A stretch of DNA of 64,000 nucleotides. Source: Diaporthe sp. PMI_573. Taxonomy: Eukaryota > Ascomycota > Sordariomycetes > Diaporthales > Diaporthaceae. Positions 1 through 11,025 of this stretch are shown here, one piece after another (position 1 is the first letter of the stretch; each line of letters opens with the position of its first letter). The stretch covers positions 1 through 64,000 of the forward strand of contig JAJTUP010000095.1 of the NCBI GenBank assembly GCA_021399435.1, in the 5' to 3' direction. The notes beneath the pieces were generated by a model, which was not told where the DNA came from, did not search any database, and saw only the letters and a list, made by a program, of their open reading frames with translations. Made by a program: the position numbers and the translations under genes.

Positions 1-1196
1 GGAAGCAACAGATCAGGTCTGAGATGGTTGACTTTTTCTCGTCTGAGGCAGGCGATCATTACTTCCGCCACCTCCCTAAGCAGACAAAGGCCAAGGGAGT
101 TACATTGAAGAATGAAACGCTAAGGAGACTTCAGAGACTAGAATCTGCTGACAGCCAAGGAGCAATGCCGGAGGCCGAGATGAGGGAAAGTCCAGCACTG
201 GGCGGGTGGCCCGGAACGGTGGGCTTCTTACGGGAAAGCATTGCGCAGCAGATGGTTGAGCTACTTGGTCTTGCTTTTGCAGTCGATGGATGCCTGGGCA
301 ACTTGCATATATTGATGGTGTAGAATTATGCCTAGAGCAGATGCAAAGCAGACCAAGTTCCATTCCTCTAGAGAATTGTATCACATCAGCATGCATGGGA
401 GAGCTCCTTGGAAGGCATTGCATATAGTCGAGGCAGCAGAATGAACCATAATGGGCGGTGAAGTGTGGTCAAATGGGAGGCTCTGATGACTACAGCCATG
501 ATTCGTCTAACCCCTTGTAACGGTCCAGGGGCGGCTCGATCCTGAATCTTGCTGTACTGTATCTATGCAACAGATATTGACCAGGATGAAATACCTTTAA
601 GAAGTACGCCATCACTTAAACAATTGTACCTCCAAGCAATGTGCGGAGATCTGCTTAAGCAAGTTGGCCGGTGCAATTGAAGTAGGTTTCGCGTAGGCAG
701 AATTCCGTGCATGCAGAGTTCGGCGCACGCAAAGTTCAGCGTATAGAGACCTGCTCCCGACGCAGTCGTCTCAAGCATGCTAGCTCAGGGCGATATCTGA
801 GTATGCCGACCGTCTTGAGCAAACAGCCGCGAAAGCAGGGCCTCACAAGCGAACTACTTCTAACGCCAATTATCCTGCACTGAATTCCGCAGAGGAAGCT
901 CCACTAAGGCAGTGCCCCTTTCCCCTATAGCGTACAGAGCAGAGGATCTTACAATCTATAGAGGGCCACAAAAGTTCCGAGGAGTTTCCGAACCCCGAAA
1001 CCTCCTTGTGTTCATAACTCATCGCGCTTGGTTCTGAACATGTAGTTATCGTAACTCAAACGTCATTGACATCATGATTTTACCTACCCCGCAGTCTGAC
1101 TTGTGAATATAACTATCCTCCTGTCAAGATCTTCTCAATACAATTATTCCGTTCCCTTATTCCAATACGAATACTCTCCAACGTTCTGACTTGACG
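1..1196. other. No gene recognised
   Basis: Short open frames on both strands (for example plus 24-323 and minus 100-423) overlap each other and contain no motif I recognise. The left edge could hold the tail of a gene truncated by the window, but nothing supports a particular frame. Confidence 0.5.
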
Positions 1197-1472
1197 ATGT
1201 TGTCCCTCCCAACTCAATTTCGCTGCTGCGACTGCAAGCGTAATTTTAAAACGGACGGCGGACTCTCAGCCCATCTTCTGCATAGCGCAGTACATCAACG
1301 CAAAAAGGCTACTCAGAATAAGAATGAAAAACCTCTCCAACACCGTCGGCCCATAGGATGCAACACGTGCAAAAGGACTTTCGAGAGCATGACTGCACTG
1401 AAGCAGCATCAGGAATCGGTACGACACCAGCCACTATGCCACATTAAGTGTGCCCATTGCTGTGCTGTATGA
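1197..1472 (+). CDS. Small C2H2 zinc-finger protein (91 aa)
   Basis: The product is a short nucleic-acid-binding type protein. Two classical fingers are visible: C10-x2-C13-x12-H26 with H29 or H33 as the last ligand, and C55-x2-C58-x12-H71-x5-H77. A Cys-rich tail (C81, C85, C88, C89) may be part of a third, incomplete finger. The wide His-His spacing resembles jaz-type (dsRNA/RNA-binding) fingers more than DNA-binding arrays, but this is inference. I start at the ATG at 1197; an in-frame TTG lies two codons upstream. The last sense codons run into GTATGA, which could be an intron donor, so the real gene may continue downstream. The partner and role are unknown. Confidence 0.55.
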   Translation: MLSLPTQFRCCDCKRNFKTDGGLSAHLLHSAVHQRKKATQNKNEKPLQHRRPIGCNTCKRTFESMTALKQHQESVRHQPLCHIKCAHCCAV

Positions 1473-2118
1473 CTCCCTGCTGCCGTGTTTGCGGCACCGC
1501 CGTGAAAAGACAAACCCAAAGCCTCGGAAAGTGCATGCGACAGCAAGTGGGAGATTGAACGATTTCGAATTCCGTCCGATAAGAGCGTGAAAATTGTACT
1601 AAGCCGAAGACTTTAACTATAACGACTTAAGCGCTTAGATGACGTTCTTCTAATACAAATTGCGGGCCTTAAGATAGAATTGTGAACCAGTTTTGTCATA
1701 CATTTATGCGGAAACTCTTCACAACGTAAGCTCCAAAACCACAATACGTATCCCATATCCTCAATGGAAAATAAAGAAAGCGGATGAATTCGCTTCTAGC
1801 GGTACTCAAGCCCATCTTAGCGTTCTTTAATAACGGATTCGTTATACGACAATAATGTGAAGTTTTATTTCCATATTTCTTGCGAAGCTTGGACCGTACG
1901 TTGATCACATTCGGATGAGCTTGCCTTATCACGAAGATTACCCACACAGTTAACACAGGAAGAAGCTTCAGTAGCTCACTTATCCCCTCAACGGTGATGG
2001 TGGGAACAGGGAAAGCTCGAGTATTGGAAGAACCTTTAAACTTCCCTGCCGCGCGGTGCACCTTTCGAACGTACTGGATATCAAGTCCTTCAGGCGGAGG
2101 CTGGTGGGTAAGGAGATA
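1473..2118. other. Intergenic stretch left of the pogo element
   Basis: No gene recognised. A minus-strand open frame at 1696-2061 has no recognisable motif. The TA at 2117-2118 is the left target-site duplication of the adjacent transposon. Confidence 0.4.
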
Positions 2119-2160
2119 ACGTCCCCGGCCCGGCTTCCGCCCCCCCCCTGATTCCGCCCC
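2119..2160 (+). repeat. Left TIR of pogo element (42 bp)
   Basis: Begins ACGTCCCCGGCCCGG and ends CTGATTCCGCCCC, with a run of nine C in the middle. It is the exact reverse complement of 3928-3969. Confidence 0.95.
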
Positions 2161-2166
2161 CTTCCC

Positions 2167-3808
2167 TCACGACCGCCCCCTTCGCCTCGTCGCCGACGAC
2201 GCCGCCACCACGATAGTTGACCTCGCTTCCGATGGTGTTTCCGACTCTTCTGAAGCGTCGCTTTCTTCTGATACCACCCCCGCTTCAATCTGAGTCCTCC
2301 GAATGGCCTCGATATCGGCGAAAAGTTCATTCGGGTCAAGTTGAACCTTCTTCCTTCGGACTACCCTACTGGCTTCAATCTGGGCTTCCAACTCTCGGGC
2401 TTTTTGTGAGGACATCGTCAGATCGACGTCTATCTGGTCCCAACTTTTGAGGATTTTCCTGAAGAGGAGTCGTGATGTGGGGCTGAGATTCTTCTGACGG
2501 GCATACCGAGCCACCATACCCCTTAGGTCTTGAGATCGCTTAGGGGTCGCAAAAATGGTCCCTCGAGGCCGACAAAAACACTTATCAGTGCAGAAATGGC
2601 TGCTGGAGCTATTGGTACCGCCAGATTCCAACGATCTCGCTTCCTTCTCGCGATTATCGGCGATAAAGTGGCTTCCGAGTGCCCTATGCTTAGACACTGG
2701 CCAGAGACCAGTCGCCCGCCAGCCAGAACGTATATTTGCTTCCGTCAAAGTGTCAATTCGAGCCTTGTGATAGCAATAAAGAAACCGTTTCTTTGCCACG
2801 ACTGTTGACGAATCGTGCCCTCCCTGGTGATCGAGATGCTTCTTAAATGCGAGCTTTAGAGGGCCGAAGATCGCCACATCGAGCGGTTGCAGCATATGCG
2901 AAGTATGGGCGGGCAAAAAAAACGATATACACCTTATTCGAGAAGCATTCCCACATAAACTCGACCGTTGTATGTGTATGGTGCCCATCGATCACGAGAA
3001 GGCGCCATTCTAATGGGTCCTCTGGTACTGTTTGAGGAAGGAAGACCTTCCGAAGCCAGTGGATAGCGATAGGTTCCTCCATCCACCCCTTCTTCGTCGC
3101 CGTGAACTGCCAGCCCTCGTGATCTTCAAGGGCGATAGGAAACCACTGCTGCTGAATGCTGAGTCCCTTAAAAATAACGAGTGGGACGAGGAACTTGCCC
3201 GTGGCGGAGATACACTCAAGGAAGGAGGTCCACGCTCTCGAATTAAAGTCCTTCTGAAGAAGCTGGCTTCCTTCCGAATAGCCGATCGTGAGCGCCTTCT
3301 CGGACTTGCCCTCCATCAGCCCGCCCTCGTCGGCATTCCATCGGTTGGCCGGCTTAATTGCCTTCACGATAGGCAACTGCATGAAGTCAAACCACGACCC
3401 AACGTTCTTTTTGGTAGCTGCCCTTAGCCGTTTAGCCTCAACGCGCTGGTACTTACGGCTTTGGAGGATAGGGTGACGAAGGAGGAAGGCCCTCAGCCAC
3501 TTCCTTCCGAGAGGAGCGACCTCCTTCCCCGACGAGGCCATTCGGGCTGCCAGAGCCCTCGTTTCCCAGCGAGTTAACGCATGGCCCAAGCTGCTTTGGT
3601 TGATAAGGAATAGGGCCAATCGATCCTCCTGATCATCAGAAAGAGGCCTCTGAGGTTCGTGAGAAACGCGCTGACTTTGCGCGCCGGCGAGGCGATCGCG
3701 AAGTGTGGAACGGGGGATATGCCAGGTCCTGCAAGCCTGCTTGACGGGCATTCCATCCCTGCACGCAACAAGGGCGTCATGGATCTCGGCTTCCCCATAG
3801 GGCTTCAT
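2167..3808 (-). pseudogene. Pogo-type DDE transposase, one frame break
   Basis: This is a transposase of the Tc1/mariner superfamily, acting in the nucleus on the element's own TIRs. From the ATG at 3808 it shows a Psq/CENP-B-like helix-turn-helix (MKPYGEAEIHDALVA... to SRSTL-type helix, about residues 1-45), a CENP-B-like segment (KWLRAFLLRHP), then DDE signatures: NADEGG (first Asp), VIDGHHTH (second Asp) and LQPLDVAIFGPLK (third Asp). The C-terminus is acidic then Arg-rich. The reading frame shifts by one base at a run of eight T on the coding strand (plus-strand A run 2915-2922). A seven-T run would read straight from KVYIV into LPAHTSH. Without the shift the product would be about 546 aa, a normal length. 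The break may be a real mutation, slippage or a sequencing error. Confidence 0.88.
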
Positions 3809-3927
3809 GATGACTAGGTTGATGCTTGGAAGAAGTTTGGTGACCAGAAAAAATTCTCTCGGAAAGATATGGTTGAGTTTATATAGGGTGGGGGCAGACG
3901 CGTACACGCGTGAACGCGGATGTGGGG

Positions 3928-3969
3928 GGGGCGGAATCAGGGGGGGGGCGGAAGCCGGGCCGGGGACGT
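3928..3969 (-). repeat. Right TIR of pogo element (42 bp)
   Basis: Ends GGGCCGGGGACGT immediately before the TA at 3970-3971. It matches the left TIR without mismatch, including the length of the G9/C9 run. Confidence 0.95.
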
Positions 3970-4731
3970 TAAGAAAAGTCTTGCTCGTAATTATGCTTCC
4001 ACAAGTCATTATCGCCCAGGCTTGGTAATATTGCCCACTCCTCAGTGTTCTTCGAATTATCCATTGACGATCTGTATTTAAATAATCTAATACCATAGTA
4101 GCGTGTCTTTATTCGCAAGGCTTTTGGTAGGACAAAATTGCTGGCGTCCAGTGTGTTTATATATTAGGTGATACGATTAGTGTACTATTTAAATTTTACA
4201 TTTTTGGTTTTAGATTGTTTAATTTGAACCTATTTCTGGGATTCTATTATTCTTGGTACTTCTGATGCTTAATCCTTCCCTCACAAACATCTTATGCGCC
4301 AGGACATTTCAAAAAATATTCAATATGGAACATTCGTCTCCCCCCTGACAGTACAATAAGTCTTTGTGGTTTCTACAAGTTACCTTCAAAAAGTACTGTA
4401 TCTTGCAAAGCTGACGTCTTTTCGCTCTCGAAGTACGAAGATGTGCTTTAATACTTTTCAATGCCAAAGACCACCCCCCCCCCCACCCGCATCTAAATAT
4501 TTTATTTTTACAGTATTTTAGAGAATCTTTCTGACAGCTATGAAACGGACTTGTTGGTCGACCGTGCTTTAGTTAAGGGATGAGACAGGGCGGCTGGAAC
4601 TAAGCGACAGCAAAGGTGGGGCGTGTATGGTTTTACGGGAGTGAAGATGCCAGTAAGGCTGTCTTGGCCTGGTGTATGCTTAGTCACTAACATTTGAATC
4701 GATTGTACTCTCTGGGAAGGAGTCAATATAC
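3970..4731. other. AT-rich intergenic stretch
   Basis: No gene seen. It contains a C-rich tract near 4470-4485 and AT-rich sequence. The minus-strand open frame at 4538-4735 has no recognisable motif. Confidence 0.4.
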
Positions 4732-5085
4732 TCATATTTGGAATACGAAAGCTAAATCTTGAATAGCTACAGATATCTCCTTCCTCAACTTCATTAGGAC
4801 CGGAAAAGCCTTAGCCACAGCACCGCCAAAAAGACCAAAGACCGCGCCTTCAACAACAGCCCCACTGATACCATCCAGAAGGTGCTTGTTCGTCCCAAAT
4901 TCAAAATAACACGTGCTGTCGAGTTCGTAGTTGGGCAAGTCGGGCGCCGGAACGCTTTGGTCGAGAGGACGAGGTAGTGTTCCAAGTAGGGGGACAACCT
5001 TGAATGAAAAGTCAAAGAACATGCGGTAATTCTCTTTGGCCTCTACGCCTTCGAAGTGAAAATTGTCACCAACCTCGAAGAACAC
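4732..5085 (-). CDS. Unrecognised ORF, possibly a gene remnant
   Basis: An uninterrupted minus-strand frame encodes about 118 residues with a globular composition, including RMFFDFSFKVVPL and a Gly/Ala-rich helix-like stretch (GAVFGLFGGAVAKAF). The frame stays open upstream to about 5127 but has no ATG there, so it would need an upstream exon or is a fragment of a broken gene. I do not recognise a family. The call rests only on length and composition. Confidence 0.2.
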   Translation of the reverse strand: MFFEVGDNFHFEGVEAKENYRMFFDFSFKVVPLLGTLPRPLDQSVPAPDLPNYELDSTCYFEFGTNKHLLDGISGAVVEGAVFGLFGGAVAKAFPVLMKLRKEISVAIQDLAFVFQI

Positions 5086-5127
5086 TCGGTTGTGCGACGT
5101 AGAATGGCTGTTCTTGCGAATACTACA

Positions 5128-6252
5128 GTTATGAGCATAAGTAGCTTCCTCTTAGGAAAACAATTTGTCATTCTTTTGACTTTAAGATGACTTAAAGTCA
5201 CATCGGTGTACCTTAGCAAAATCCTAGTCATCCTCAAACGCTCATAAAATAACTGGCTCACAAGGAGGAGTAATAATAGAAACTGGCTTTTGAAAAGTAC
5301 TTCAAGGTCTTCGCAAGTTCAGGATCCCTGACCAATCATCATTGCCCGGAGCTACAGTGCGACCAAGTTGCTGATTTACCTAGGCTGATTTGATGAGGTA
5401 CCTGCTCACATTTCGGACCAACGCTAGTGTCTGGCAACGTGCTAGTCAGCGCTGTTAGTAAGCGCAGAGAAGGCCATGGAATCGTCTGGATTGCTAGGTT
5501 GATCGTCCTACAATTGCGGCAGAATATACTGTATCAACGCTGAGCCTGCGAGATCATGCATATTTGATCTGCCAGTGGAGCATGCCTCCTACTGAGTCTT
5601 CTGACGATGCGGGAACCTCCGAAGACTCTCATATGTCCTCCTGAAGCGAGGTGCCCGGATCCGTGCCCTGTGTCCTTGACCCGAAAGAGCCGGCTGGCCC
5701 AGTGCAGCCTCCTTGGCTCCCAGAGGCTACGATCGAAGCCTCGATGTCCTGGGGCTACCCGCCCGGCCCCGAACGAAGCCGGCCGAGATCGAACCATCAC
5801 ATCCCCAGTGCCAAAGACGCTGCGTGAGCACATCATTGACACGTGGCCTGTATCGAGATGAGATGGCTGTGTACATACCGACTCCGACGAATGCGACGCT
5901 CCCGCGATCACATCCTGCGTTAGGAAGTGCTGGCGTCAACTTGCTGGCCAAGGCAGGTGGTGCACCGCAGCGCAAAGGAGCGGCATGCCGACCTCGACAG
6001 CCAGGACCTTCATAAACTGTCGGTAGCTCGCTCACACCATCTGGTGTACGATACCTAAGGACAGTCAGTCCGAGACGGCAGCTACCGCCCGGGTTGCATC
6101 CAAAGCTTCATGGAATACTACGGCAAAGGATACACTTCAACACAAATAAGCTACCATTTGATCTACTCTGCTCTAGTGTAGTTGAACATGATTACTCCTG
6201 TGCAGACTCAGGAAAGAGCAAGAAGAAAAAAGTTGTAGATGACGGACCAGTC
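5128..6252. other. No gene recognised
   Basis: The GC-rich part (5600-6040) has open frames on both strands that shadow each other, with no domain motif. It may contain downstream sequence of the TPR gene that ends at 6253. Confidence 0.35.
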
Positions 6253-9200
6253 TTAACTGACGGTCTGAAGCTTCGCAACGATTATTGCATGGCGTGGGCT
6301 GCCTGCCCCGTGAACAATGGCCACACCATACTCGGCACGAGTATAGTATCGTCTCGCAGCTTCGCCCTTGCCCTGCTCTCGTAACAGGTCCCCGATGTTC
6401 TCTAGGGTATTCAGCGCAGGAGGATATGTTTTCACCAAATTGTCTCCTAGGGCTCTCTCGTACCCTGGGAGCGCCCGTTGGTACATGGCCTCCGCCTCGC
6501 CTAAGCGGCCTTGCTTGGAGAAAAGAGTTCCCAGGTTATCAACTGTAAACAGCGTCGATATATGGTCTGGTCCCAATGCTTTCTCCTTCCCTTGGAGCGC
6601 CCGTTGGTACATGGCCTCTGCCTCGCCTAAGCGGCCTTGCTTGGAGTAAAGATCTCCTAGGTTATCAACTGTGCTAAGCGTCAATGTGTGATCTGGTCCC
6701 AATGCTTTCTCCTTCCTCTGGAGCGCCCGCTGGTACATGGCCTCGGCCTCGCCTAAGCGGCCTTGCTTGGAGTAGAGAGTTCCCAGATTGTTGACTGTGT
6801 TGAGCGTCGACGTGTGGTCTGGTTCCCATGCTTTCTCATACCCTTGGAGCGCTCGTTGGTACATGGCCTCTGCCTCGCCTAAGCGGCCTTGGTCGGAGTA
6901 GAGAGTTCCCAGATTGTTGACTGTGTTGAGCGTCGACGTGTGGTCTGGTCCCCATGCTTTCTCATACCCTTGGAGCACTCGTTGGTACATGGCCTCTGCC
7001 TCGCCTAAGCGGCCTTGCTTGGAGTAGAGATGTCCCAGATTGTTGGCTGTGTTGAGCGTCGACGTGTGGTCTGGTCCCCATGCTTTCTCATACCCTTGGA
7101 GCGCTCGTTGGTACATGGCCTCTGCCTCGCCTAAGCGGCCTTGGTCGGAGTAGAGAGTTCCCAGATTGTTGACTGTGTCGAGCGTCGACGTGTGGTCTGG
7201 TCCCCATGCTTTCTCATACCCTTGGAGCGCTCGTTGGTACATGGCCTCTGCCTCGCCTAAGCGGCCTTGCTTGGAGTAGAGAGTTCCCAGATTGTTGACT
7301 GTGTTGAGCGTCGACGTGTGGTCTGGTCCCCATGCTTTCTCATACCCTTGGAGCGCTCGTTGGTACATGGCCTCTGCCTCGCCTAAGCGGCCTTGGTCGG
7401 AGTAGAGATGTCCCAGATTGTTGGCTGTGTTGAGCGTCGACGTGTGGTCTGGTCCCCATGCTTTCTCATACCCTTGGAGCGCTCGTTGGTACATGGCCTC
7501 TGCCTCGCCTAGGCGGCCTTGGTCGGAGTAGAGATTCCCCAGATTGTTGGCTGTGTCGAGCGTCGATGTGTCTCGAATTGCGACGACATGCTCGAGCAGC
7601 TTGACGGCCTCCTTGACCTGGCCGTTGGCCTCGTAGGCTCTAGCGAGCTCATGCTGTGAGGCGAGCCGAGAGGGGTGGGCTTCGGCAAGAGTGTTTGCCT
7701 GGACTGCGACGACATACTCGAGCAGCTTGACGGCCTCTTCCCACCTGCCCTGGTTCGTATACGTCGACGCCAGATTGGCCATGCTCGTCAACGTATCTGG
7801 ATGGTCGGCCCCGAGCTCCGTCTTACGAATCTCCATCACCTGCGCCTCCAGCTTGACGGCCTCTTCCCACCTGCCCTGGTTCGTATACGTCGACGCCAGA
7901 TTGGCCATGCTGGTAAGCGTGTCGGGATGGTCTTGCCCGAGTTTCTCCTTGCGAGTCTCCATCACTTCCACCTCCAGCTTCTCGGCCTCTTCCCATCTGC
8001 CTTGATTCCAAAATGTCGACGCCAGGTTGGCCATGCTGGTAAGCGTGTCGGGATGGTCTTGCCCGAGTTTCTCCTTGCGAGTCTCCATCACTTCTACCCC
8101 CAGCTTCTCGGCCTCCTCCCACCTGCCCTGGTTCTTATACATCAACGCCAGGTTGGCCATGCTCGCCAGCGTCGAGGGATAGTTATCCGGGGTAGACTTA
8201 ACTGCCTGGCGAGCCAGACGGATAGCTTCCTCCGGGTAATCCATCGCTCCAGTTCGTGTGAGAGAAGGAATCTCGCGCAACCCGGATGCCTCGTCCCCGG
8301 GGGCTTTCGATAGATCGCCTGCTTCTTGATTCGCTTGCAGATCCGAGCTATTTTTTTCCCGGTCATCTACCGCCTTGGTCCTGTCTTTCTTTCGTTGCAG
8401 CATCGACTGAATGATCGGATCGTCCTCAAGACTCCATAGCGATTTCCGGGACGCGAGCTTATCAAAATTCCAGCTGGCCATCCAGGCGTCCGCGTGACTT
8501 AAACCTAACTCAAGATGAGCATCTCCTAGAAAATTTGTGGGATTAGTTTCGGTCAGCTGAGGTTTCCAATGGTCCCAGAAGTGTTCTGTTCCGAATGCAA
8601 GCACGTTCTCGTCGTCCCCCAGATTCTTAACCGTACTCCTGCTTTGCGGCCGTGAAGCGTCAACACTATCCTTTCCACTTCCAGCGTCGTCTGGTATCTC
8701 GTCTTGGTAGCTTGGAAGGGACTTGAGGGCGAGGGATCTCAAGTGTCCGGCGACGTGATCCTCCAGACGACCATCGACCTCGGCCTCATCTTTGCCACAC
8801 AAGGGGCACGATGAAAACAGTTTCGCAATCTTGCGAGTGTTCCTGTTCGCCAAGACACGGAGTTGGGTGTCGCTGAGTTTGGTATGGTGGGCTTCCCGCA
8901 TGTGTCGGATGTACTCTCCACGGGTCGAAAATGGACCCAGCTCGCGGTGAGATGAGCAGCGCCAGCGCTGACCGTGCTGATGCAAATGACTAAGCCATCC
9001 ATCGCTGTGGCTATAGAGCTCGTCCGGCTGATCGCAGTCCTCAAAGAGGCATACGTAGGGGTCCAGGTCATTCTTCACGTGATTTCTTAAAGGCTGGTCA
9101 GTAGTGTCCTACGATGATAAGAACTTTGCAGGTATGGTAAATTTTTGTTGAGAGTTAGATAATTGCTCACTGCCATTTTCGATCGTCGAACACCTCTTCG

Positions 9201-10453
9201 GCTGGAAGAGCGTAAAGGCAATAAGGACAGGTGATCTCTCCTATTGCCTGGAGGTCTGACTTCAGAGTGTCTTTGAGCTTTGCCTCTGCGGAGGCTATTT
9301 TTTCCGCAACGTGGTTAACGGCACTCAGACTGAGTGGTGGGTCCTTATAGGAGACCATAGTGGCATATAATTCATTCAGTTCGTCAAGCGCAGCCTGGTG
9401 ATCAGCTAGCCGCTGTAACTTGAGCTGTTCGTACTTTCGTTCGGCAGCGAGCCCAGGGGCGGGTGGGAAATTCAGAGCTTCATGGTTGCCCAAGGCAACC
9501 GTCTTGCTTGCTGAAATAACGGATGGACTTGATGCGGCCATTTTGAACTTGTCGGGGGCTAAAGTTGTTGCGCTTTTGATCTGGGAGGGTGCGATCGTGG
9601 TCGCTCCCACGGCAGCAACCTGACCGTCATCCTGTTGTGGATTGCCTTGCGCTGAGGGAATTGTTGGCCGAGCAGCTGGCAACGTAATGGAAGCCTTGGA
9701 GACTACTTTCTGCGGCCGGATAGCCGTGTTCCCTTGGCGATGTCTCCTGTGTAGAATTCGTTTCCGTCGAAGGAGCATTGCGCGAGCGAGTCTCTGTTGG
9801 ATAGTGTCGCTGATGTTGGGAAACCTATCGCGAATGTGATGTTCAAAATGACCGAGCAGGAGTGACTCCACGTCATTGCCATCCTCGTCTTTGATCTCAA
9901 AATCGCTCCCTTTGAGAATCTGGGCTTCTCTGCTGGCTCTGCGAATTGTGTTCGAAATCTTGTTGAGACGACTGATCTCAGTCGCGATATCTCCAAAAGA
10001 TCGTTCCAACGCTTCATTTGGGACACTCGGCGCATTCGTTGCTGGGGACTTGCCGAGGACATCAAGGATATCCGAGCCTGTGTGGACGTTAGATTGACTT
10101 GTCCAATTTTGGGGCTAGAGGTCGGCACAAATGAAACCATGAACTGCAACGAAGGGATGAGACCTACAAGTTCGAATGCGGTAGTTCAGTGACTCCAGCA
10201 GACCGGTGACGACGCTCTGCACTTCCGGGGCATATCGGAGCCGATGATCCATGGATGCTCGCGCAAAAGCAAAGACTCCGATGCCTGTAGTCCAGGTGGA
10301 GAACCTCGCAACTTGGTCCTCTACCATTGAGAGCTCCCGGGGATGGACGGACGACGCCCGGAGGAGGCATTGTTGAAACGATTCCAGACACTGGTTAGCG
10401 GCGGCAGCAACGGTCGGCCGCTTTGGCTCTGAAGCCGCGTCGGAGTCCATCAT
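6253..10453 (-). CDS. Fungal zinc-finger/TPR repeat protein (1341 aa, 3 exons)
   Basis: This is a large, probably cytosolic repeat protein of the type found among fungal NLR-like and zinc-finger recognition proteins. Exons: 10453-10168, 10077-9171, 9085-6253. Introns are 90 bp (donor GTAGGT, branch CTAAC, acceptor CAG) and 85 bp (donor GTGAGC, branch CTGAC, acceptor AAG); the joined frame is exactly divisible by three. The N-terminus carries a fungal helical domain (VARFSTWTTGIGVFA ... VVTGLLESLNYRI). The middle has Cys/His clusters (CPYCLYALP, YVCLFEDCDQP, CPLCGK). The C-terminal half holds about 15 kinesin-light-chain-like TPRs of 42 aa, several nearly identical. No NACHT/NB-ARC P-loop is visible. 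An alternative ATG lies at 10501. It is divergently transcribed from the protease gene at 11026. Confidence 0.85.
6440..7570 (-). repeat. Near-identical 126-bp tandem repeats coding TPRs
   Basis: About nine consecutive 126-bp units each encode a 42-aa TPR built around QGRLGEAEAMYQRAL and EKAWGPDH. Units differ by a few swapped variants (NNLGHLY/NNLGTLY; YSKQG/YSDQG) that recur in mosaic order, as expected from recombination or gene conversion between units. The flanking repeats (7600-8260 and the last two toward 6253) are more diverged. Confidence 0.93.
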
Positions 10454-11025
10454 GGCGGCGAGTCTGCCCAAGCTAGGGCGATAGGGTGGGTGTTCGCACA
10501 TGGGTTGTCATCGGTAAGATTGCTCAAGGCCATTCAAGCTGCATCGGCTGCTCGTCGCCGTGGACGGAGAATGAGCAGGCAGACCGCGGGGCGTGGGGGC
10601 TGAGGAAGGGCGCACCTAATCTGGAGGTCCCCACCAGTACGGCCCATGAAAACGCCACTAACAGATGCAAGCTTTGCCGTAGCTAGTCTACCTAGAGAAT
10701 ACCGCAGAATAATTGCAGAAATAAAGAGACTTGTGAATACTTTTATTTAAATAAGAAAAGTCTTGCTGTAAGTATTAGAGAGAATTTTTTCTGAAATTTT
10801 AATACACGGAACTGGTCGCTATGTGGCACTGAATTATCCGCTATGTTAGGAACTGATGTCGTTTTGTTATTAAGACAACCCTCGGCGGCTATGCCCCACT
10901 TGGTCTCGGCCGCAGCCACTGAAGATCTTCCACCATGGACGCTTCGCGATCAAGCGAACCTCCTCATCAGGACTGACAAAGCGCTGAGGACGGCAGTAAA
11001 GCCGACCGCGTCAGATCCTCTCTGA
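10454..11025. promoter_or_regulatory. Divergent intergenic region between TPR and protease genes
   Basis: These 572 bp separate two genes transcribed away from each other, so they must hold both promoters. An AT-rich core lies at 10720-10805. A 60-codon open frame (10843-11025) is in frame with the protease gene and ends in TGA directly before its ATG. It may be leader sequence or a degraded extension. No clear TATA box was found. Confidence 0.4.

Larger units (their letters stand above)
2119..3969 (-). mobile_element. Pogo/Fot-like Tc1-mariner DNA transposon (1851 bp)
   Basis: Both ends carry a perfect 42-bp terminal inverted repeat starting ACGTCCCCGGCC, and each end is flanked by TA (2117-2118 and 3970-3971), the hallmark duplication of Tc1/mariner elements. 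The single gene inside runs on the minus strand and encodes a pogo-type transposase with an N-terminal helix-turn-helix and a DDE catalytic core. A TATA-like box (TATATAAACTC, minus strand, 3876-3886) lies about 70 bp upstream of the transposase ATG. Identical ends imply recent movement. The element is almost complete; the only lesion seen is a one-base frame break in a homopolymer. At least two related, decayed copies occur in the window (23.3-25.5 kb and 38.75-38.95 kb). Confidence 0.93.

Noticed and set aside
2980..3430. Plus-strand frames inside the pogo element
   Set aside because: Mirror images of the transposase coding strand with no independent motif.
6440..7570. CRISPR-like regular repeats
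   Set aside because: The 126-bp units are coding, contiguous and without spacers, and the genome is eukaryotic.
7675..8313. Plus-strand open frame of 212 codons inside the TPR gene
   Set aside because: It is antisense to TPR repeats and its own 'repeats' are the mirror image of the real 126-bp units; the minus frame has the TPR motif and consistent splicing.
6253..10453. Calling the TPR gene a full NLR
   Set aside because: No P-loop/Walker motifs of a NACHT or NB-ARC domain could be found between the N-terminal domain and the repeats.
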